From Lithospermum erythrorhizon (lineage: Eukaryota; Streptophyta; Magnoliopsida; Boraginales; Boraginaceae): a stretch of 64,000 bases of DNA. How positions within the stretch are numbered: position 1 is the first letter of the stretch; each line of letters starts with the position of its first letter. The DNA lies in NCBI GenBank assembly GCA_019722365.1, contig JADFUC010000514.1, positions 888,107 to 952,106 of the forward strand. The letters are read 5' to 3'. A model generated the notes under the pieces. That model was not told the DNA's origin, ran no database searches, and saw only the letters and a list, made by a program, of their open reading frames with translations. Positions 1 through 14,400 of the stretch are shown in pieces. A program made the translations under genes and the position numbers.

Positions 1-596
1 ACCACTCATCATAATTATTACCCATTAAAGTGACAAGATCTAACGATTCGACCTGCGATTATCATTGCAGCCTAAACAAAAACTAAGTACGATCAAGTTT
101 TGTAGAAGAAACAGACGACAAGATTGTCGACAAACCTGGCTCAAGTGAGGGGTCGAACGCCGCCATTATCCCCACCCACCTAAGAAACTGGCTGACACGG
201 TGAAAGGTGCTGGGGGGTTAAAATTCTTTCCATAGCCGTATTGGCTCTTATTATCATGTAGAATTCGAATGATCTCGACACAATAACATACAAGTTGTAC
301 AATTTATACACAATAACTAATGAGCCTTCTATATACAAACACTAGGTGAAACAATACAAAAATTAGTTCAAAATGTAGATCCGACATCGTGAGAAGCGTC
401 GCGATTATTGGGCAAGTCCCAACTCCTAGTTCATTAATTACACATCGAAAGATCGACATAGGTCGGTACTCTATAAGTCCCGATATCAGACTCGCAATAC
501 CTCCCCACCGGCTACTTCTTCGCCCCTCGCCATTACACCACCCCTCTTTGATCGATTAGACGAGGGAGCTCCGATCACGATCAATTCACCAATCAA
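1..596. other. Intergenic, no gene recognised
   Basis: No ORF, splice-consistent exon or RNA gene is recognisable. Positions 120-540 are less AT-rich than their surroundings and could be the remains of a transposon or a lost gene, but no conserved motif supports either. Confidence 0.4.
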
Positions 597-1115
597 TTTT
601 CCAAAATTAATTCTTTAAGCTGGCTAAAATTCAATAAAAATCTAATTTTTGAAAACACCCAACTAAAGTTATATGGTACTACTAATTATGTAAATGAATC
701 GATTCAATAATTGTTTTTCCCAAATGTATTTTTCTTAAGCTGGATGAAATTAAAAAAACCTAATTTTGAAAACACCAAACTAGCATCCTTTTATTATAAA
801 ATTGAATGGATTGAACATCTTTTTCCCAAAATTAATGTCCTTTAAGCAAGCTGATATTCAATATTGAACAAATATCCAATATAAGCTTGCCAAAATTGAA
901 CAAAAATCCAATCTTAAAAACACCCAACTGAAATTTATTCAATCGTATAAATGAATCGATTGAACATGAAGTTGCAAATGAAAAATGAATGAAAAGGAAA
1001 AACCAATGTCCTTTAAGTTGACTAAAATCCAATAAAAAACAAAATTTGAAACACCTAAATGAATTTTTGTCAATTATATGAATAAAACAATTAAATGGCA
1101 ATCTGCAAATGAATA
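597..1115. repeat. Degenerate tandem repeat, about 4 copies of ~120-150 bp
   Basis: A segment with the core 'TTTAAGCTGGCTAAAATTCAA', followed ~30 bp on by 'GAAAACACCCAACT', recurs near 610, 730, 837-890 and 1008 with substitutions and indels. The third copy contains an extra inverted stretch (AAGCAAGCTGATATTCAATA). No coding potential. An ORF on the - strand at 832-1101 is only a by-product of the repeat. Confidence 0.65.
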
Positions 1116-4100
1116 ATGATGAAGAGAAATAATGGCCAGTAAGTGTGTGGCGTCGGGGAGGGGGTGTTGAGTCATGAGTGTTGGTATGTTAAGATTCTAC
1201 ACAAAAGACCTGTCTCAAACGTTTATTAAAATTATGATGTACAACAAAAGTTTATAAAAATTATACATTTGCCACAAATATGACTTCAAACTCATTTCAT
1301 CTAAATTTAACATTTCCGCTAAACGACTAGTACAACATTTCGCCAATTACGGCGACTCAAATATTTATCAGCATTACTGGCATCAAATCAGCAATGCATA
1401 CCCACCATTCCACCTCATACTCCGCATTTTCTCCTCGAAAGTCGACATTAAATATTACATTTCATCCTTAAAAGTCGATATCTATCCATATTTTTAACTT
1501 AAAAAGTGACGATATAAAATATTGATCACTTATTACTAGGATCAAAATGCATTCGTGTGTATATTTTCACGATAAATATATTACAATATCATATTGTGAC
1601 AAAAATACCAACTTTATCACAGTTGAACAATATATGTACTACGATTGACTCTACAATGTGATGTAGACGTACGGATAATGTGTACAGTAGCATGCATGAC
1701 GTGGTCGTAAATCCACCTTGTTTGAACTTATGAACTTTTATATAATTCAAAATAAGATTTTCCACATATATACAAACATTTTGTTCTAAAAAAGGTTGCG
1801 GATAGATTTTCAATCTTGAATGTCTCATTATTGTAATCTTAGCTTTAAGCTAGCTATCGTATACTCCGAATCTTATTCTGTCAATCCAATTTCATCTTTT
1901 AAATTTATATCTATTTAAAGATTGTTAATTTTTGTTTTAGAATTAATATTTATTTTAGATTGTGATATTTTATGAAAAATATATCAATTAAAATATATTT
2001 AAACTTTTCATTAATATATTTTCAATTAAATATTATACAACACAAACAAAAAATATCTACAATAAAATTCACCATTAAAAATCAAAAAGCTCAAAACTGT
2101 ATAATTTTTTAAGTTAAAATAGTATTATTTATGTGCGGTATGTTGACATTTAAGTGTTTGCAGTCATTTTATATAAATGCAAAGTCAAGTATTAATTAAT
2201 AACACTTATATTTCGTATTTAATGACGATTGACTATTCCTACAAAAATATGCTTCAGTTAAATTCGATGGAAAAAGTATATCATATAATTCCATTGAAAT
2301 TGAATGACATATATAACTTACTAAAAATGTAATATAATTATATACTTTATACTCGGTATTACTTCTTTTTATACTCAACGGCGAATACCAGATGTAAAAT
2401 TACGAATACAAATATTATGAAGTAAGTGCTGGCAAAGAAAATGGTAATATATCGCCAACAAAATTAACCAAGACCTCCTCATGAAAACTGCACAAATGCT
2501 ACTGTGACTATTGAGCCATCGATATATATATAAATTTGGGATGGAGCACCCTTTTTGAGTAAATTAATATGTGAATATTAACATAACATATATTGACCAA
2601 AAAAAATGTGTGTATTAGGGGGTGCCATAAATTCATTAAACACTTAAACTTAATTAATTCAAGATTAATTTATTAAGTTTATTTGTTAATGACTATTTTA
2701 AGTAATTTAATAAATTAAGTACTTATCAAAAAATCCTTAACAAAAATTAAGTTAAAATTCCTAGTCTATTTTTTATCTCTTAATCAAATAATCTTACAAT
2801 TCTCCTCTTACCCAATTCTAACCCTAAAAAGTTAAAAACTCTTTTTTTTCACCTAACACATTCTTCATCTCCAATTTATCACAAGCACAATTTTATACAT
2901 TTCTTATTCAATTTATAATACTCGGATGTGTTATTTTTTAATTTAATTTTGTATTTTATTCAATTCTATTATATTGGCATTACGTAAGAAATAATCATTT
3001 TGTCGTTGTTTTGTTGATTCTTTGTATTTTCAATTTAATTCTTTATATTTTTATTCAATGTATTGTACCGTATCAGCATTACTCGAATTCATATCCCTAA
3101 CTAGAGAACCATGGTTGGCTTTTTTCCAACATATTTTTTGGGCGCTTATTCATTATATTAACATTGCGTAATCGAGATTAAGACGATCGAAGCTGATTTT
3201 ATGGTTCATAATGTCAAGAAGAGACAGCGACTTCTAATTTAAGTAAATTGATAAACAAAAGTTTTATGTGTTAATTGTATAAAGTTATAATCGATATTAT
3301 ATGTGACTTAATTTTAAATATTTATTTAATGATATTTAAATTTTTTTTATATTTTAATATATATTTAATCAAATTATTATATTTATACTACTATTTATAA
3401 TCTAATTAATAAGATTTATTATTTAATTATCTATTATAATATTATTTATTTAATATATGATTCATATAGTGAAATCTAACTGATAGTGCAAAAGCTTGTC
3501 AAAAACAACTCAATTTAAAGATTTTCGAACTCGTTATCAAACACCTATGATTTAATACACATATAAGTAAACGAATCCAAGATAGCAGCAAAGTTGTCAA
3601 AACAACTAATTCTAAGATATTTTCGAACTCATATCAAACACTTAAATATTTTCAGATCGATTCACCATAATTCAGATTCAAAGAATTCAATTTCAAATAT
3701 TCGGGGCCAGATTTCAATTTTCAGCTGTGATTTAACAAACACTTCTTTAATAATGGACGAATTAATTAACAATTTACTTTGATTCATGATTATGTGAATT
3801 AACTAGTATACTCCCTTCCTTTTAATCTCAAAAACAATCAAACTATTTTGGAAGTTGTAATTTATTGACTTATCTTTATATTTAAGTTAAAAGATTAATA
3901 CAATTAGATATTACATATTATATTTATGTGTCAACATATTTCAAGTTAATAATAAAATACTTAAAATTAATTTATTCTCAAAATTAAATATTTTTTATTT
4001 TTAGTTAAACTTGAAAATTAAATTGAAATGGAGGTAATATAAATGAATGAAAATGGCTTTAGTTATGTTTGATGAATTGATTTCTCTTTTCCGACATGTG

Positions 4101-7100
4101 TACTCTGTAGTGGTCCTGTTGGCTGTTGGATTGTGGCTGCAGCCTGCAGGAGGATCTCTCTATAGATTTTCCAATCATGGACCACTTATTGGGTCAATAC
4201 TCTCTCATTATTTCATCACTTAAATATTTCATACATTTTTTACCATATAAGATACTTTTGACATTTTAAATAAAATAGTTCATCAACTACTAAAATTCTA
4301 AATTTAACCATCATTTTTAAAGAGATGGATTCATGTTATTATTTAGATATTTTATAAAATAGAACTTAAGGAATTAGAATTTATACAAACTTGTTGGCTA
4401 AAAAATGAATATAACTAAATCATAAATGTGCATATACCTTCTTCTTTGTTTTTAAACTTGTAAGAGTAATACTTGTGAGGTTTGAACAATGATCTAAGTA
4501 ATGAGATTATTTCACGTGATCTTAGCTATACTTAATATAATTGCATGAATCCTACAATAAAACAAAACCTACCATACATCTATCTTTTGTTAACAATTTA
4601 TTGTCAACATAAAATCAATGAAAGTAAGAGGATTGATTGAGAACCTTATGAACCTATATATATGATAGGTTTTGATCTATCAATGTACGAGTGGTCTCCT
4701 AAACTTTATTTTATTTAAATAGTTGGTTCTTAATGAAAGAAGAAGTTAATACACCAAAACAGAAAGTACTAATAATTTGAATAATCAAGAGACATTAAAG
4801 TAAGGATGAGAGTTTGCAGAGGGTTAGTCATTTACCCTTTTTTGTTATTTAGTTGTATTTTTGGCTTAATTTTGCTTTTAAAATACTTTATACTTCTATA
4901 AAAATTGTGATTTTTTACATTTTCAATGCATTTTTGTTATTAAATTATTAATCAACCAATTATAGTTTCAACTAATTGATATTTTACATTTTTACCCATT
5001 TCACTGGGCTTTTATTTTTTTTTAATCTATGCTAAATAACTGTAGCATAAATTAAAAGGAATTGAGTGAGATAATAAATGTAGAAATTGGTTGTTGAAAT
5101 AAAGCACACATGTAGATCACAAAAAATGTTACGAACTTTAAGATTTTTAGAGCAACTTTCACTTTTTATTTATCAATTCAAACATGACACTTCAATTTTA
5201 TTTAAAATTAAACTTGAAATAATAAAGATAAATGATAGTTTCAAAAGTGAAGTGGAAAATTTATTCCCCAAAGTCATCATATATGTCACCATTTAGTCAT
5301 GGAAGGAAAATAAGATGATAAGAACATCACTTGATGAAGTGTGATGCACTTCAAAAGAATATGAAAACCAATGCTAAGTTCACATGGAGTTGGCGGCAGA
5401 CAAATTTCCAGGAATTTTGGATTCATGTCTCGTACTCAAGCACATGAACATGTGATTTTTACGTCTAAAACTTAAGGGCTTGATTACAAATTAGTGCTTC
5501 CTTGAATTCTTCGTATAAATTGCAACCATCTAACCACTAGTTTGGCAAGAGAAGGCAAAATGAAGTGTTTATCGCATAGATTAAACACCTTTGCACCATG
5601 AAATTGTGATAGTTAGATTTTTTAAAACAATAAACCAAGATGTGAATGAGCATTTTGTCTTACATATGAATATTAATATTTTATGGATTGATTAATAAGG
5701 TCCTAGATTACTCATCATATTTCTAATTAACTTGTTTTATGGTGAAATCTCATGAATTATTAATATGATATTAAAGTCAGGTTGTTGATAAGTATACTTG
5801 TCAAGTAATTCCATTGACGAGGCCTGTGTGGATCAGGTTACACTCACAAGCTTGTGGATGAGTTTACTTACGATTCATATCGATCGGATTACACAGAAGC
5901 TGCTAAGAGAAGTGTGAATGAGTCCACTCCCACAAAGGTAGATTATGTACTTACGAGTAAATTAAAACGCGTTAGAAAGTCATCTGTTGTAATTACTTTC
6001 TTTAGGTGGAACATCATAAGTTCTTACGTACCATGATACTAGATGATGTTGATAAGACCATATGTAAAAAATTTAGTGGACAGGGATCAAAATGGAACTC
6101 ATGAATTCTTATTTCTTAACATAAGCATTCTACTTAAATTTCTTATTATCCTAATAATATATAAGAAGGAAAATCTTCAATCAAATAATTCATTTTGTTA
6201 TTTTAGGGTACTTTGTGAAAAATTGATATATATATATATATAATACTCCCTTCATCCCAAAAAAGTTAGACATATATATAGTAAGCTAATGAATAGAAAT
6301 AAAATGAACAAGTAAAAAAAAACTATCTTACATTTTCTAAAACATTAAATATTTGTTAACATTTAACAATAAAATGTTCTAACAAAACATCATATTCTAG
6401 TTAAGTGAACTAAAATGTTGAATCAATTGATGATGTGTCTCCAGCTATAGTGATAATAATACCAGAAGATAAGTACCTTATAGGACATTATATTGTACTG
6501 ATTAAGAGATAATGTATGTTTTTAGCAAGTGGCATGATAAAATATGAAGTACTTAACAAAAACGAAGGCATGATGGCATTATATATAAATATATTTCTAA
6601 GTACTATATTTTTGGAATTAACTATATTTTCCTCAAAATCTGGACAACAAGATTTTTTATGTGCATATGCACCCACTATATTGATATAGAAGGAATAGTA
6701 CATTAGGTTGAATTGGGATATGTTTGATATATTTTTTTCAAATATTATAAAATCTATTAATAATAAATTCAAAATTTAAAATTTTAATTGATCAATCAAA
6801 ATGAGTGAAATTTTAGGGATGTAAGGAGTGGTTGATGTTGGGTTCGATATCTCTCCTTCAATGTAATATGTAAATTTTTAATCTTTAGCAAAGATGATAG
6901 TCTATTTTCAAATGGATTTTACTTATTAATATAATAATTTCAAATAAACTTATATATTTTAAATAAGATTACAAAATTTGTAACGTTTTTTGAATATATA
7001 TTGACCCATCTTTTTAATGAAGATAGTAATTTGAATATCAATTATCAAAATATACTATGTGTCTATAACGATAAATAAATAATAAAGTAAAGCCACGCAA

Positions 7101-8600
7101 TAATTGCGTATGACTTCACTCCGTTTAAAATTGACTTATAGAAAATGAAATATTGACCAACAAAAAAAATATTCAATTTGTCGTTAAAGTGCAATGGTTA
7201 GTCCCATTTCCTCATTTACTAAAAAAATAGTCACGCTTAAGATTTTGGTATAAAAAACATAATCGGTTTGGTATTTCAATTAACACATATCACTTTAATT
7301 GAATAAGAGCTGTCATATTGTTTTAATAATAAAATATATTTAAAAATACTATCAATTGATATATTTACCGCAATATTATAGAACGTGTTTCAACATATTT
7401 GATTTGAATATCTAAATTTTAAACATCAAAAGTTAATTCTTAATATATCAGGTTTATAAAAATATTATATATATTAATTTCGTCTTGTGTTAACATATAT
7501 ACTTAAGATTAAAAATTGAGTCAAATTTGGAACATGAATGTTGAATCCGGACAATATCTTACATTTTTTTTAAATAATCTATTAAATTTGTCAAAAATGT
7601 TTAATTTTTAGTTTTAAATAAGTTTATAAATAAAATATTGCAGAAATTATAATCGTAGTTGTTATGCACCTGCCTTTCTTTATACGCCGGTTTCAAAAAG
7701 CATAAAAAGACAATTATAACCTTTACATGTTTTAATAATTGAAATTTCACACAAATTATCCAAAAAAAGGTTACTAATTTATTTCAATTCCTCAAATCTT
7801 TACATTTTTTTTAATTAAGTTGGAGTATATGATTGATACTCGATCTCGTTGCAATTTGATTATGATGATTAGTAGGCGAGCAGTGTGGATTCAGTTGATT
7901 AAGTAAAAGTTAGAGAACACTCGTATGCATGATTGATTCATAGAACTGATCTTCAAATCGATTGAATGGAAATTTAAATGGACTCATATGGAAATTTGAT
8001 TATCACAAAATATTGTATTGTTGGGGTTGGGCTAATATAGTATATCATTTAAGTGTAACACCAAATTAGAAGAAGATATATTAGTCTTTATACTTCCTCC
8101 AATCCAAACAATCAAGCCATTTTTTCAAATTAAACTGGGACCATCAATTACGAATTATTCATTATTTTAAAAATATAAAATTTATATAATTGATCTGCCT
8201 TTTAAAATACTTTACAATATTAATTTTTTTAATTTTTAATAATATAATTAAAGAGTAATCAAGATTAAATATTTATCTCGATACGCGGTAGTTTCAATCA
8301 TTTCAACAATGAACATTTTTGCACCATATATGTTAATTTGAAATCGATATATAACACGTCGCATTGTAATATACGATCCAATATCATAATTAGCCCTTAA
8401 TCCACTCGTTGAATCTTTAATTAGCTTTCCTTAATAAATACACGACCCTGAATTTGGAAAGAAAACATTGAGAGCCTTGCACATAGACCTTGCCAATTCC
8501 CATATTTTATATGTACCAAAGTTCCACTATATATCACTCATGTATGGATATTAAACATAAGTGTGTTAATGACTTTGTTGTTCTGTGTCTATGTTATGCA
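1116..8600. other. AT-rich intergenic region with MITE remnants, no gene
   Basis: About 7.5 kb without a supportable gene. 1905-2090 resembles the middle of the MITE family at 15386-15639 and 42031-42288. 3806-4046 begins with TACTCCCTTCC and ends near GGAGGTAATA, like a decayed Stowaway MITE. 6243 begins TACTCCCTTCATCCCA but I see no matching right end. The short ORFs here have no recognisable domains. Confidence 0.5.
8100..8300. mobile_element. MITE-like repeat, copy 1 of a two-copy family
   Basis: About 200 bp is clearly alignable, in the same orientation, to 50108-50325. Shared blocks are 'ATAAAATTTATATAATTG' and 'AATATAATTAAAGAG', each followed by TTTATCTCG. The left edge TACTTCCTCCAATCC resembles a Stowaway terminus, but I do not see a matching right terminus. 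Confidence 0.5.
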
Positions 8601-9468
8601 TGTTCAAGAATTAGAAAATACATATATATATTCAACTTTTTTTGAAGTTTATAGTATATACTTTCTTTGAAGTTTAGGTGTAGTTGAATTTTTATTTTAT
8701 ATATACAACTTTGATATTGATAACTTGGATTTTCTGTTGCTGTTCTTTGCTTTTGTGAGTATTTGGAAAACTCTTTGAAGCCATCCTCAAGTTTCTTGAT
8801 AAATAATAATGGGTAATTTTCATTTTCCTTTGTTCTTTTTCTGTTAAGTTGTGTTGGGTGTTTAGCTTGTTGTTCCCTTTGGTGAATTGGTTGAACTTTT
8901 GTTGAAATTTCATTTCAACTTCCATTTGTTTTTTATTAAGCAAAGTCATCATCTTTTGTTGATGTTAGGTGATATCCAGTTAGGCCCTATGTTATCTTTT
9001 GTTGAATTTTTGTTGTTGTGTAGCCAATCTTCATGGTGGTTGTTTTTTGCTATACAATTACTTAGGGGGTGGGGTGGGGAGTGAGGGGTGGCCTAGTTAC
9101 AGCTAGATAATAATACCACAGAATAAAATGAGGGGCAAATGACTTTTTGAGGAACCCCCCAAGCCTTGTTCATTAAACCTTCTTGATATGTCATTACAAA
9201 ATCTTCATGATTGGTCAGTTTTATTCATTTATTTATATTCATATTTTTCTTTATATACTTAATACTCATCATGTTGTAAATGTTAAGTACTCTCTCCACA
9301 CTCTTGGTTCTAATCTCTTCTTTGTGATTGGTAATTTTGATTTTGTTGTGTTTTTTTTATATCTTAAGTTGATTGGTAATTATGTTTTGTTGGGACACAT
9401 CCTTATCTCACCTTGTTTATTTACTGTTCCACTCTTCAGAAACTACTACAGTAAGCTTTTCACACAGT
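8601..9468 (+). promoter_or_regulatory. Probable promoter and intron-containing 5' leader of the ACR gene
   Basis: A TATATATA stretch at 8620-8630 and CT/T-rich DNA from ~8690 lie upstream of the ACR start codon. A polypyrimidine stretch ending in CACACAG at 9461-9467 sits one base before the ATG at 9469, so the start codon is probably at the 5' edge of an exon after a leader intron. Four G-runs at 9065-9088 (G5, G4, G4, G4) form a G-quadruplex motif on the sense strand. The transcription start and leader donor site cannot be fixed from sequence alone. Confidence 0.4.
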
Positions 9469-11486
9469 ATGGATGATGAATATGAGAAGTTTATTAGAAG
9501 AATGAATCCTCCAAGGTAACATTTGTATTTCATGTTGCAGTTTTATTCCTCTGTTTGGTATCCTCCTTTTTACTGATATATGTTCATTGACATTTTTTTA
9601 TGTGTTTATGTTGTCAGAGTCGTAATTGACAATGAAACCTGCAAAAATGCTACTGTTATAAAGGTAGGTATTTTCTGTTTTTTATTTATTGTCTAATTAA
9701 ATTTTCTGGAAATATGAATTTGTGTGTTCAATTTTGAGAATTTTTTATATTGTCCCTTGATCTGTTGCAGGTTCACAGTACCAACAAATATGGAATACTT
9801 CTTGAAGTAATTCAAGTACTTACTGATCTTAACTTAGTTGTTACAAAAGCCTATATATCTTCAGATGGAGGATGGTTCATGGATGGTAATTCGCCTTTTT
9901 GTTTCGATTTGAAAGCAGATTTCGATATTAATATTTGTCTGAAATATGAGTTTAACTTTTTGCAGTGTTTAATGTTACTGATCAAGATGGAAACAAGATA
10001 CTGGATGAGGGAATTCTTGATTATATTCAAAAGGTAAACACAGCTGTCTCCAGTTGCCAATTTTGAAAGTACTCAATCAAAAGTTTGGGTCCTGTTAATT
10101 AATTCATGTCTCTTTTTTTGGTAGTCCCTTGGCCCAGATTCTTGCTTTGCATCTTCTATGAGAAGGTCAGTAGGGGTAAAATCTTCGGTGGACCACACGT
10201 CGATTGAGTTAATTGGAAGTGACAGACCTGGGCTACTTTCTGAAGTGAGTGCTGTACTCACAGATCTCAAATGCAATGTAGTAAATGCTGAGGTGTGGAC
10301 GCATAACACCCGAGCTGCAGCTATAATTCAAGTTTCGGACGAGAATACTGGTTCTGCAATAGTTGATCCTGAAAAGTTAGAGTTGATAAAGAAACTTTTG
10401 TACAATGTGCTTCGGGGCAGCAACAAATCAAGAGAAGCTAAGACTGCAGTTTCTCATGTAGTTACACATAAAGATAGAAGGCTTCACCAGCTGATGTTTG
10501 CTGACAGGGATTATGAGCGGCCTATTGATGGAGCCTCTGGTGACATTGAAAGGCCAAAAGTTAGTATTGTTAATTGGTATGATAAAGACTACTCGGTTGT
10601 TACAATTAAGTGCAAAGATAGGCCTAAACTCCTGTTCGACACAATCTGCACGCTGACAGATATGCAGTATGTGGTTTTCCATGGCAGTGTTGATTCCGAG
10701 GGTCCAGAAGCATATCAGGTACATAGTTTCTCAAATATCAAAATTCATCCCTATAAATGTATAGTGGTTTTAGGAACCCTTACATATTGACTCGGATAAA
10801 ATATTTTTTCTGAATTATTGAAGGAATATTGTGTAAGACACATAGATGGATGCCCTGTAAAATCTGATGCCGAGAAACAAAGAGTGATTCAATGCCTGGA
10901 AGCAGCCATCGAAAGAAGAGTGTGCGAGGTGAGGATACTGGTTTTCCTACTTCACGTTTTACACAAAAAATGTCTACTCATCTTTCCAATAATCTATGAA
11001 CAGCTCTTATGTTTCAAGTGATACATGTTTGTTGATGTTAAATATTTTGACCGGTTAAGACTTTGTTCTCTGATTTTAACTTATTATGTGTTGTAAAAGA
11101 GTTTCTGTTGCTTATTTGATTTTTTATTTGTGTTCATTCAGGGATTAAAGCTAGAACTATGCACCACAGACAGAGTTGGGCTGTTATCTGATGTTACTCG
11201 GATTTTCCGGGAGAACAGCCTTACTGTTATAAGAGCAGAGGTTTCAACTAGAAATGGAAAAGCTATAAATACATTCTATGTCCGGGATACATCAGGGTAT
11301 CCAGTGGAAGCTAAAATCATAGATTACATTCAACAAACAATTGGGCAGAATGTTCTTCGTGTAAAAGGCGCTCCTGAGGATTTGAATCAAGTTCCCCAAG
11401 AATCACCAACCAGCAGGTTCCTCTTTGGTGGCTTGTTCAAGTCCAAGTCTCTATGCAACTTTGGGTTGGTTAGGTCCTACTCATGA
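9469..11486 (+). CDS. ACR4: ACT domain-containing protein, ACR4/ACR5-like
   Basis: Seven coding exons with GT-AG introns: 9469-9515, 9618-9663, 9771-9885, 9966-10033, 10125-10718, 10824-10928 and 11142-11486. Together they give 1320 nt and 439 aa in one open frame. The protein starts [16 protein letters not shown], typical of plant ACR proteins. It carries four ACT domains, near residues 32-92, 115-180, 247-320 and 326-400; repeated cores are [16 protein letters not shown] and DRVGLLSD. It ends with the family tail [12 protein letters not shown]...[11 protein letters not shown] domains bind amino acids or other small ligands. Plant ACR proteins are thought to be regulators or sensors, with no catalytic domain attached. 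Family length is about 440-450 aa, so this copy looks complete and functional. ACR4 versus ACR5 cannot be settled by eye; gene context favours an ACR5-like position. Confidence 0.93.
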
Positions 11487-14400
11487 TCATTTATAATCTT
11501 TGGTGAGTTTCGAACTCAGGACCTTATGTCTTCGCAAAATCCTCGATGTAGCAAGTTGATTGTTAGATGTTTTATTGTACATACAAAATTTATGTTAGAT
11601 ATGAAAAGCAGAAAGTTAGCAATACACAGTGACATGACTTGAGATTAGGCATGGATACAATAGATCCTTGTAAATATGGTCAGTTTGCAAATTCTAGATT
11701 CCTTCTTAGTATTGGTTCACCAAACATTAGATCTTCTAGAATCTAGAACAAGTATTGTAGAGTAATGAAAACACAAATTACATGTCAAAATAAATCAAAC
11801 TACATGTACAAAATAAAATTCTTCAAATGGGATGTCAAGTTTAGTCTTTAATTGCTAGTTGCAAGATTCTTTAATAATGTTTGACGAGAACATTCCACCT
11901 TCTCCATTGTTGAAGATTCTTGGACAAAACATGTTGGAATAGTTTAATAATACAGATGTTGGAAGTATTTGCATATGTTTGACTTATGTTTTTCAACTTT
12001 TCTCCATAAATTCAAATCATAGTGAGAACCATTTGATATGGTCAAAGAAGAAGTTTGATTCACTTATTCACAATATTTTTGGGAGAAAAAAAAAGGGTCA
12101 TAGTGATGTGTAAGTTCTTTGATTTTTACCTGACCAGCTAGAGCACTTGGGCTGCTTGAATGTTTTTGTGCAGACTATTATAAGGCTAATAAAGATCAAT
12201 GGTTTAATACCTTTAATTGAATGATGTGGACAATCACATAAAAAAATATTTTCTCATATGATGGTGATAATATTATTACTATAGGTTTTTATGATGTGTG
12301 TGTGTTTGGGGGGGCAGGGGTGAGATGAAGTTGCTTAGGCAATTATCCATCTTAGTACAAGTAGTTATCATGGGATGTTGAAGCATGTATTGATGCTTAA
12401 AAAAAGAGTTATATCTTATTTAGGATGTATAATATATCAAAATTAAATTTGATACCATCTCCTTCTCAATTTTTTTTAAGTATCAAAATTCCTAAAACTA
12501 CCGTATCAAAATAATTTCCTAAATTTTACTAAAAATAAATAAGACCAATACGAGTTGAAAGGTTGGTGTATGGGTCCCCGCCGATACAAAATAATATAAT
12601 ATTACTTAATCATATAGTATTAATAGTATAAATCAACTTGTTCAACACAGCAAGAAAAAGGAAGAAAGGTCTACAAAACTAATCCCTTGATGTAAAATTG
12701 AGAAGTATTATTTACTTTTTAAATTTTAATAAAGAAAGACCTAGAGCTTCTAGAATGGCTACATGCCTACATACAAATAAAGTTGAGAGCAAGTTGTCCA
12801 AACATTTGGTCCAATAAAATTGGTTCCTTTTATGGAGATTTCCTGATTAAAATGATGTCAATCCAGTGATGCATGCAACTAGAAAAGGAAGCTCAATCAT
12901 AATAGGGAACCTATCTCATCTATTTTTCTTTTAACAAAATTATTTTGTATAGACGACCAAAATTGCGTGAGGAAAACGACTGTTGCCAAGAGTCCTATGA
13001 TATACGGAGTATATGATTTTATTGACATTATACAATCTTCTACATTTTACATGATAATTCATGTTACATTAGTGTAATAAGATTGTAATGTCTGAAACAA
13101 TTTATAGATATAATAAGCAGAATATTTGACACGTTAAAAAAGTAAGTTTAACATATAATGTCACATAAAATATAAAAATACATTATCAATTATCGTCCTA
13201 TTGACGTGGAGTCGTCCCACCACCTGATAGCATGTCTATTTGTCTTTCATAAATCTCGAAATAAATGATAAATACATCCAAAAATTATTGTTTCAAAATA
13301 AGTGATTGTTTAATTTTTAATCTGCGAAACTTTATCACGTTAAATTCTAAGTCGCTTCTCATCATTCATTATCTTTGTTTAATTCTGATTAATAATCTTA
13401 TATCGCGTTGAAAATTGTAAACTTTATTATTTTTTCATTAATTTCATAAACTCCTTAATAAAGCAAACTTTTTTGGTACAGATGATTCTTTTATTCGCAA
13501 ACGGAAGGAGTAGTTAATATGGATAATGTTATTGCAAATTGCAAATAAAGCAATCATTCTATAACCACAAGTGATATGATGATATCTTTGAATAAAATCT
13601 ACATTTCCACTAGTTGACTTGTTTCCACTTAATAAGCAACATCAATAGCACTGCTTTGAAAGGAAAGAGTTCATATATAGTACCTCAATTGTTTCAAGTA
13701 CCATGAAAGGAAGGTGGAAAACATCCTCGATATTTTATAGGATCTTTGTAACTAATGGTCGATTGTGGTTGTTTCCTGAACTAAGAAGTATTATTATACT
13801 GTCCGATTTGTTTACTAATGCGTTTTGGGATTATCAAAATAATTTAAAAAATTTAGTTTTGCTTGTACATCTTATTTATAAGAAAATGAAACAAATATAC
13901 ATCAGATTTTTATATAATATTCAAAATAAAGAAGAAAAATGAATCATCCACATTTAATTAACGTTTAGGAATATAATAAGAAAAGAAGACATAAATATGC
14001 CTAGAAAGTATAGAATAATAAGTAAAAACAAACAAAAAATTAGTATTAGGATGAAAAGTAAAAAAAAAAAAAGGAGTAGTAGTAGTTATATACTCGAATT
14101 CATTATCTATCACGAGTATTTAACAAGAACATTTTGGTTAAATCAGATGCATGGAATAATGAATTGTCGATCAAATACTAACATTATCAAAATATAAAAT
14201 TTGATCATTTTTTAATTTGTGCGTGTGATCCTAATCACTAATCATGAACGAAATTAGTTGATAGGTCCCCAAAGTTGGCTCGAACATCTTTAGAAATTAA
14301 AAAGTCTAAAACATCAATTAATTTAACGCTGGAATTGAGTATTGGTTCGAGTACATCCTTAATTTATGTGTAAAGAATATTCTAATCTGCTTCACTGATT

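Noticed and set aside
832..1101. 89-codon ORF on the - strand
   Set aside because: It is a translation of a degenerate tandem repeat (Phe/Leu/Ile-rich).
6043..6243. 66-codon ORF on +
   Set aside because: Low-complexity Ile/Leu/Lys translation of AT-rich DNA ending in a (TA)n run.
10428..10724. Antisense ORF inside the ACR gene
   Set aside because: It lies fully within a well-supported ACR exon on the other strand and has no domain.
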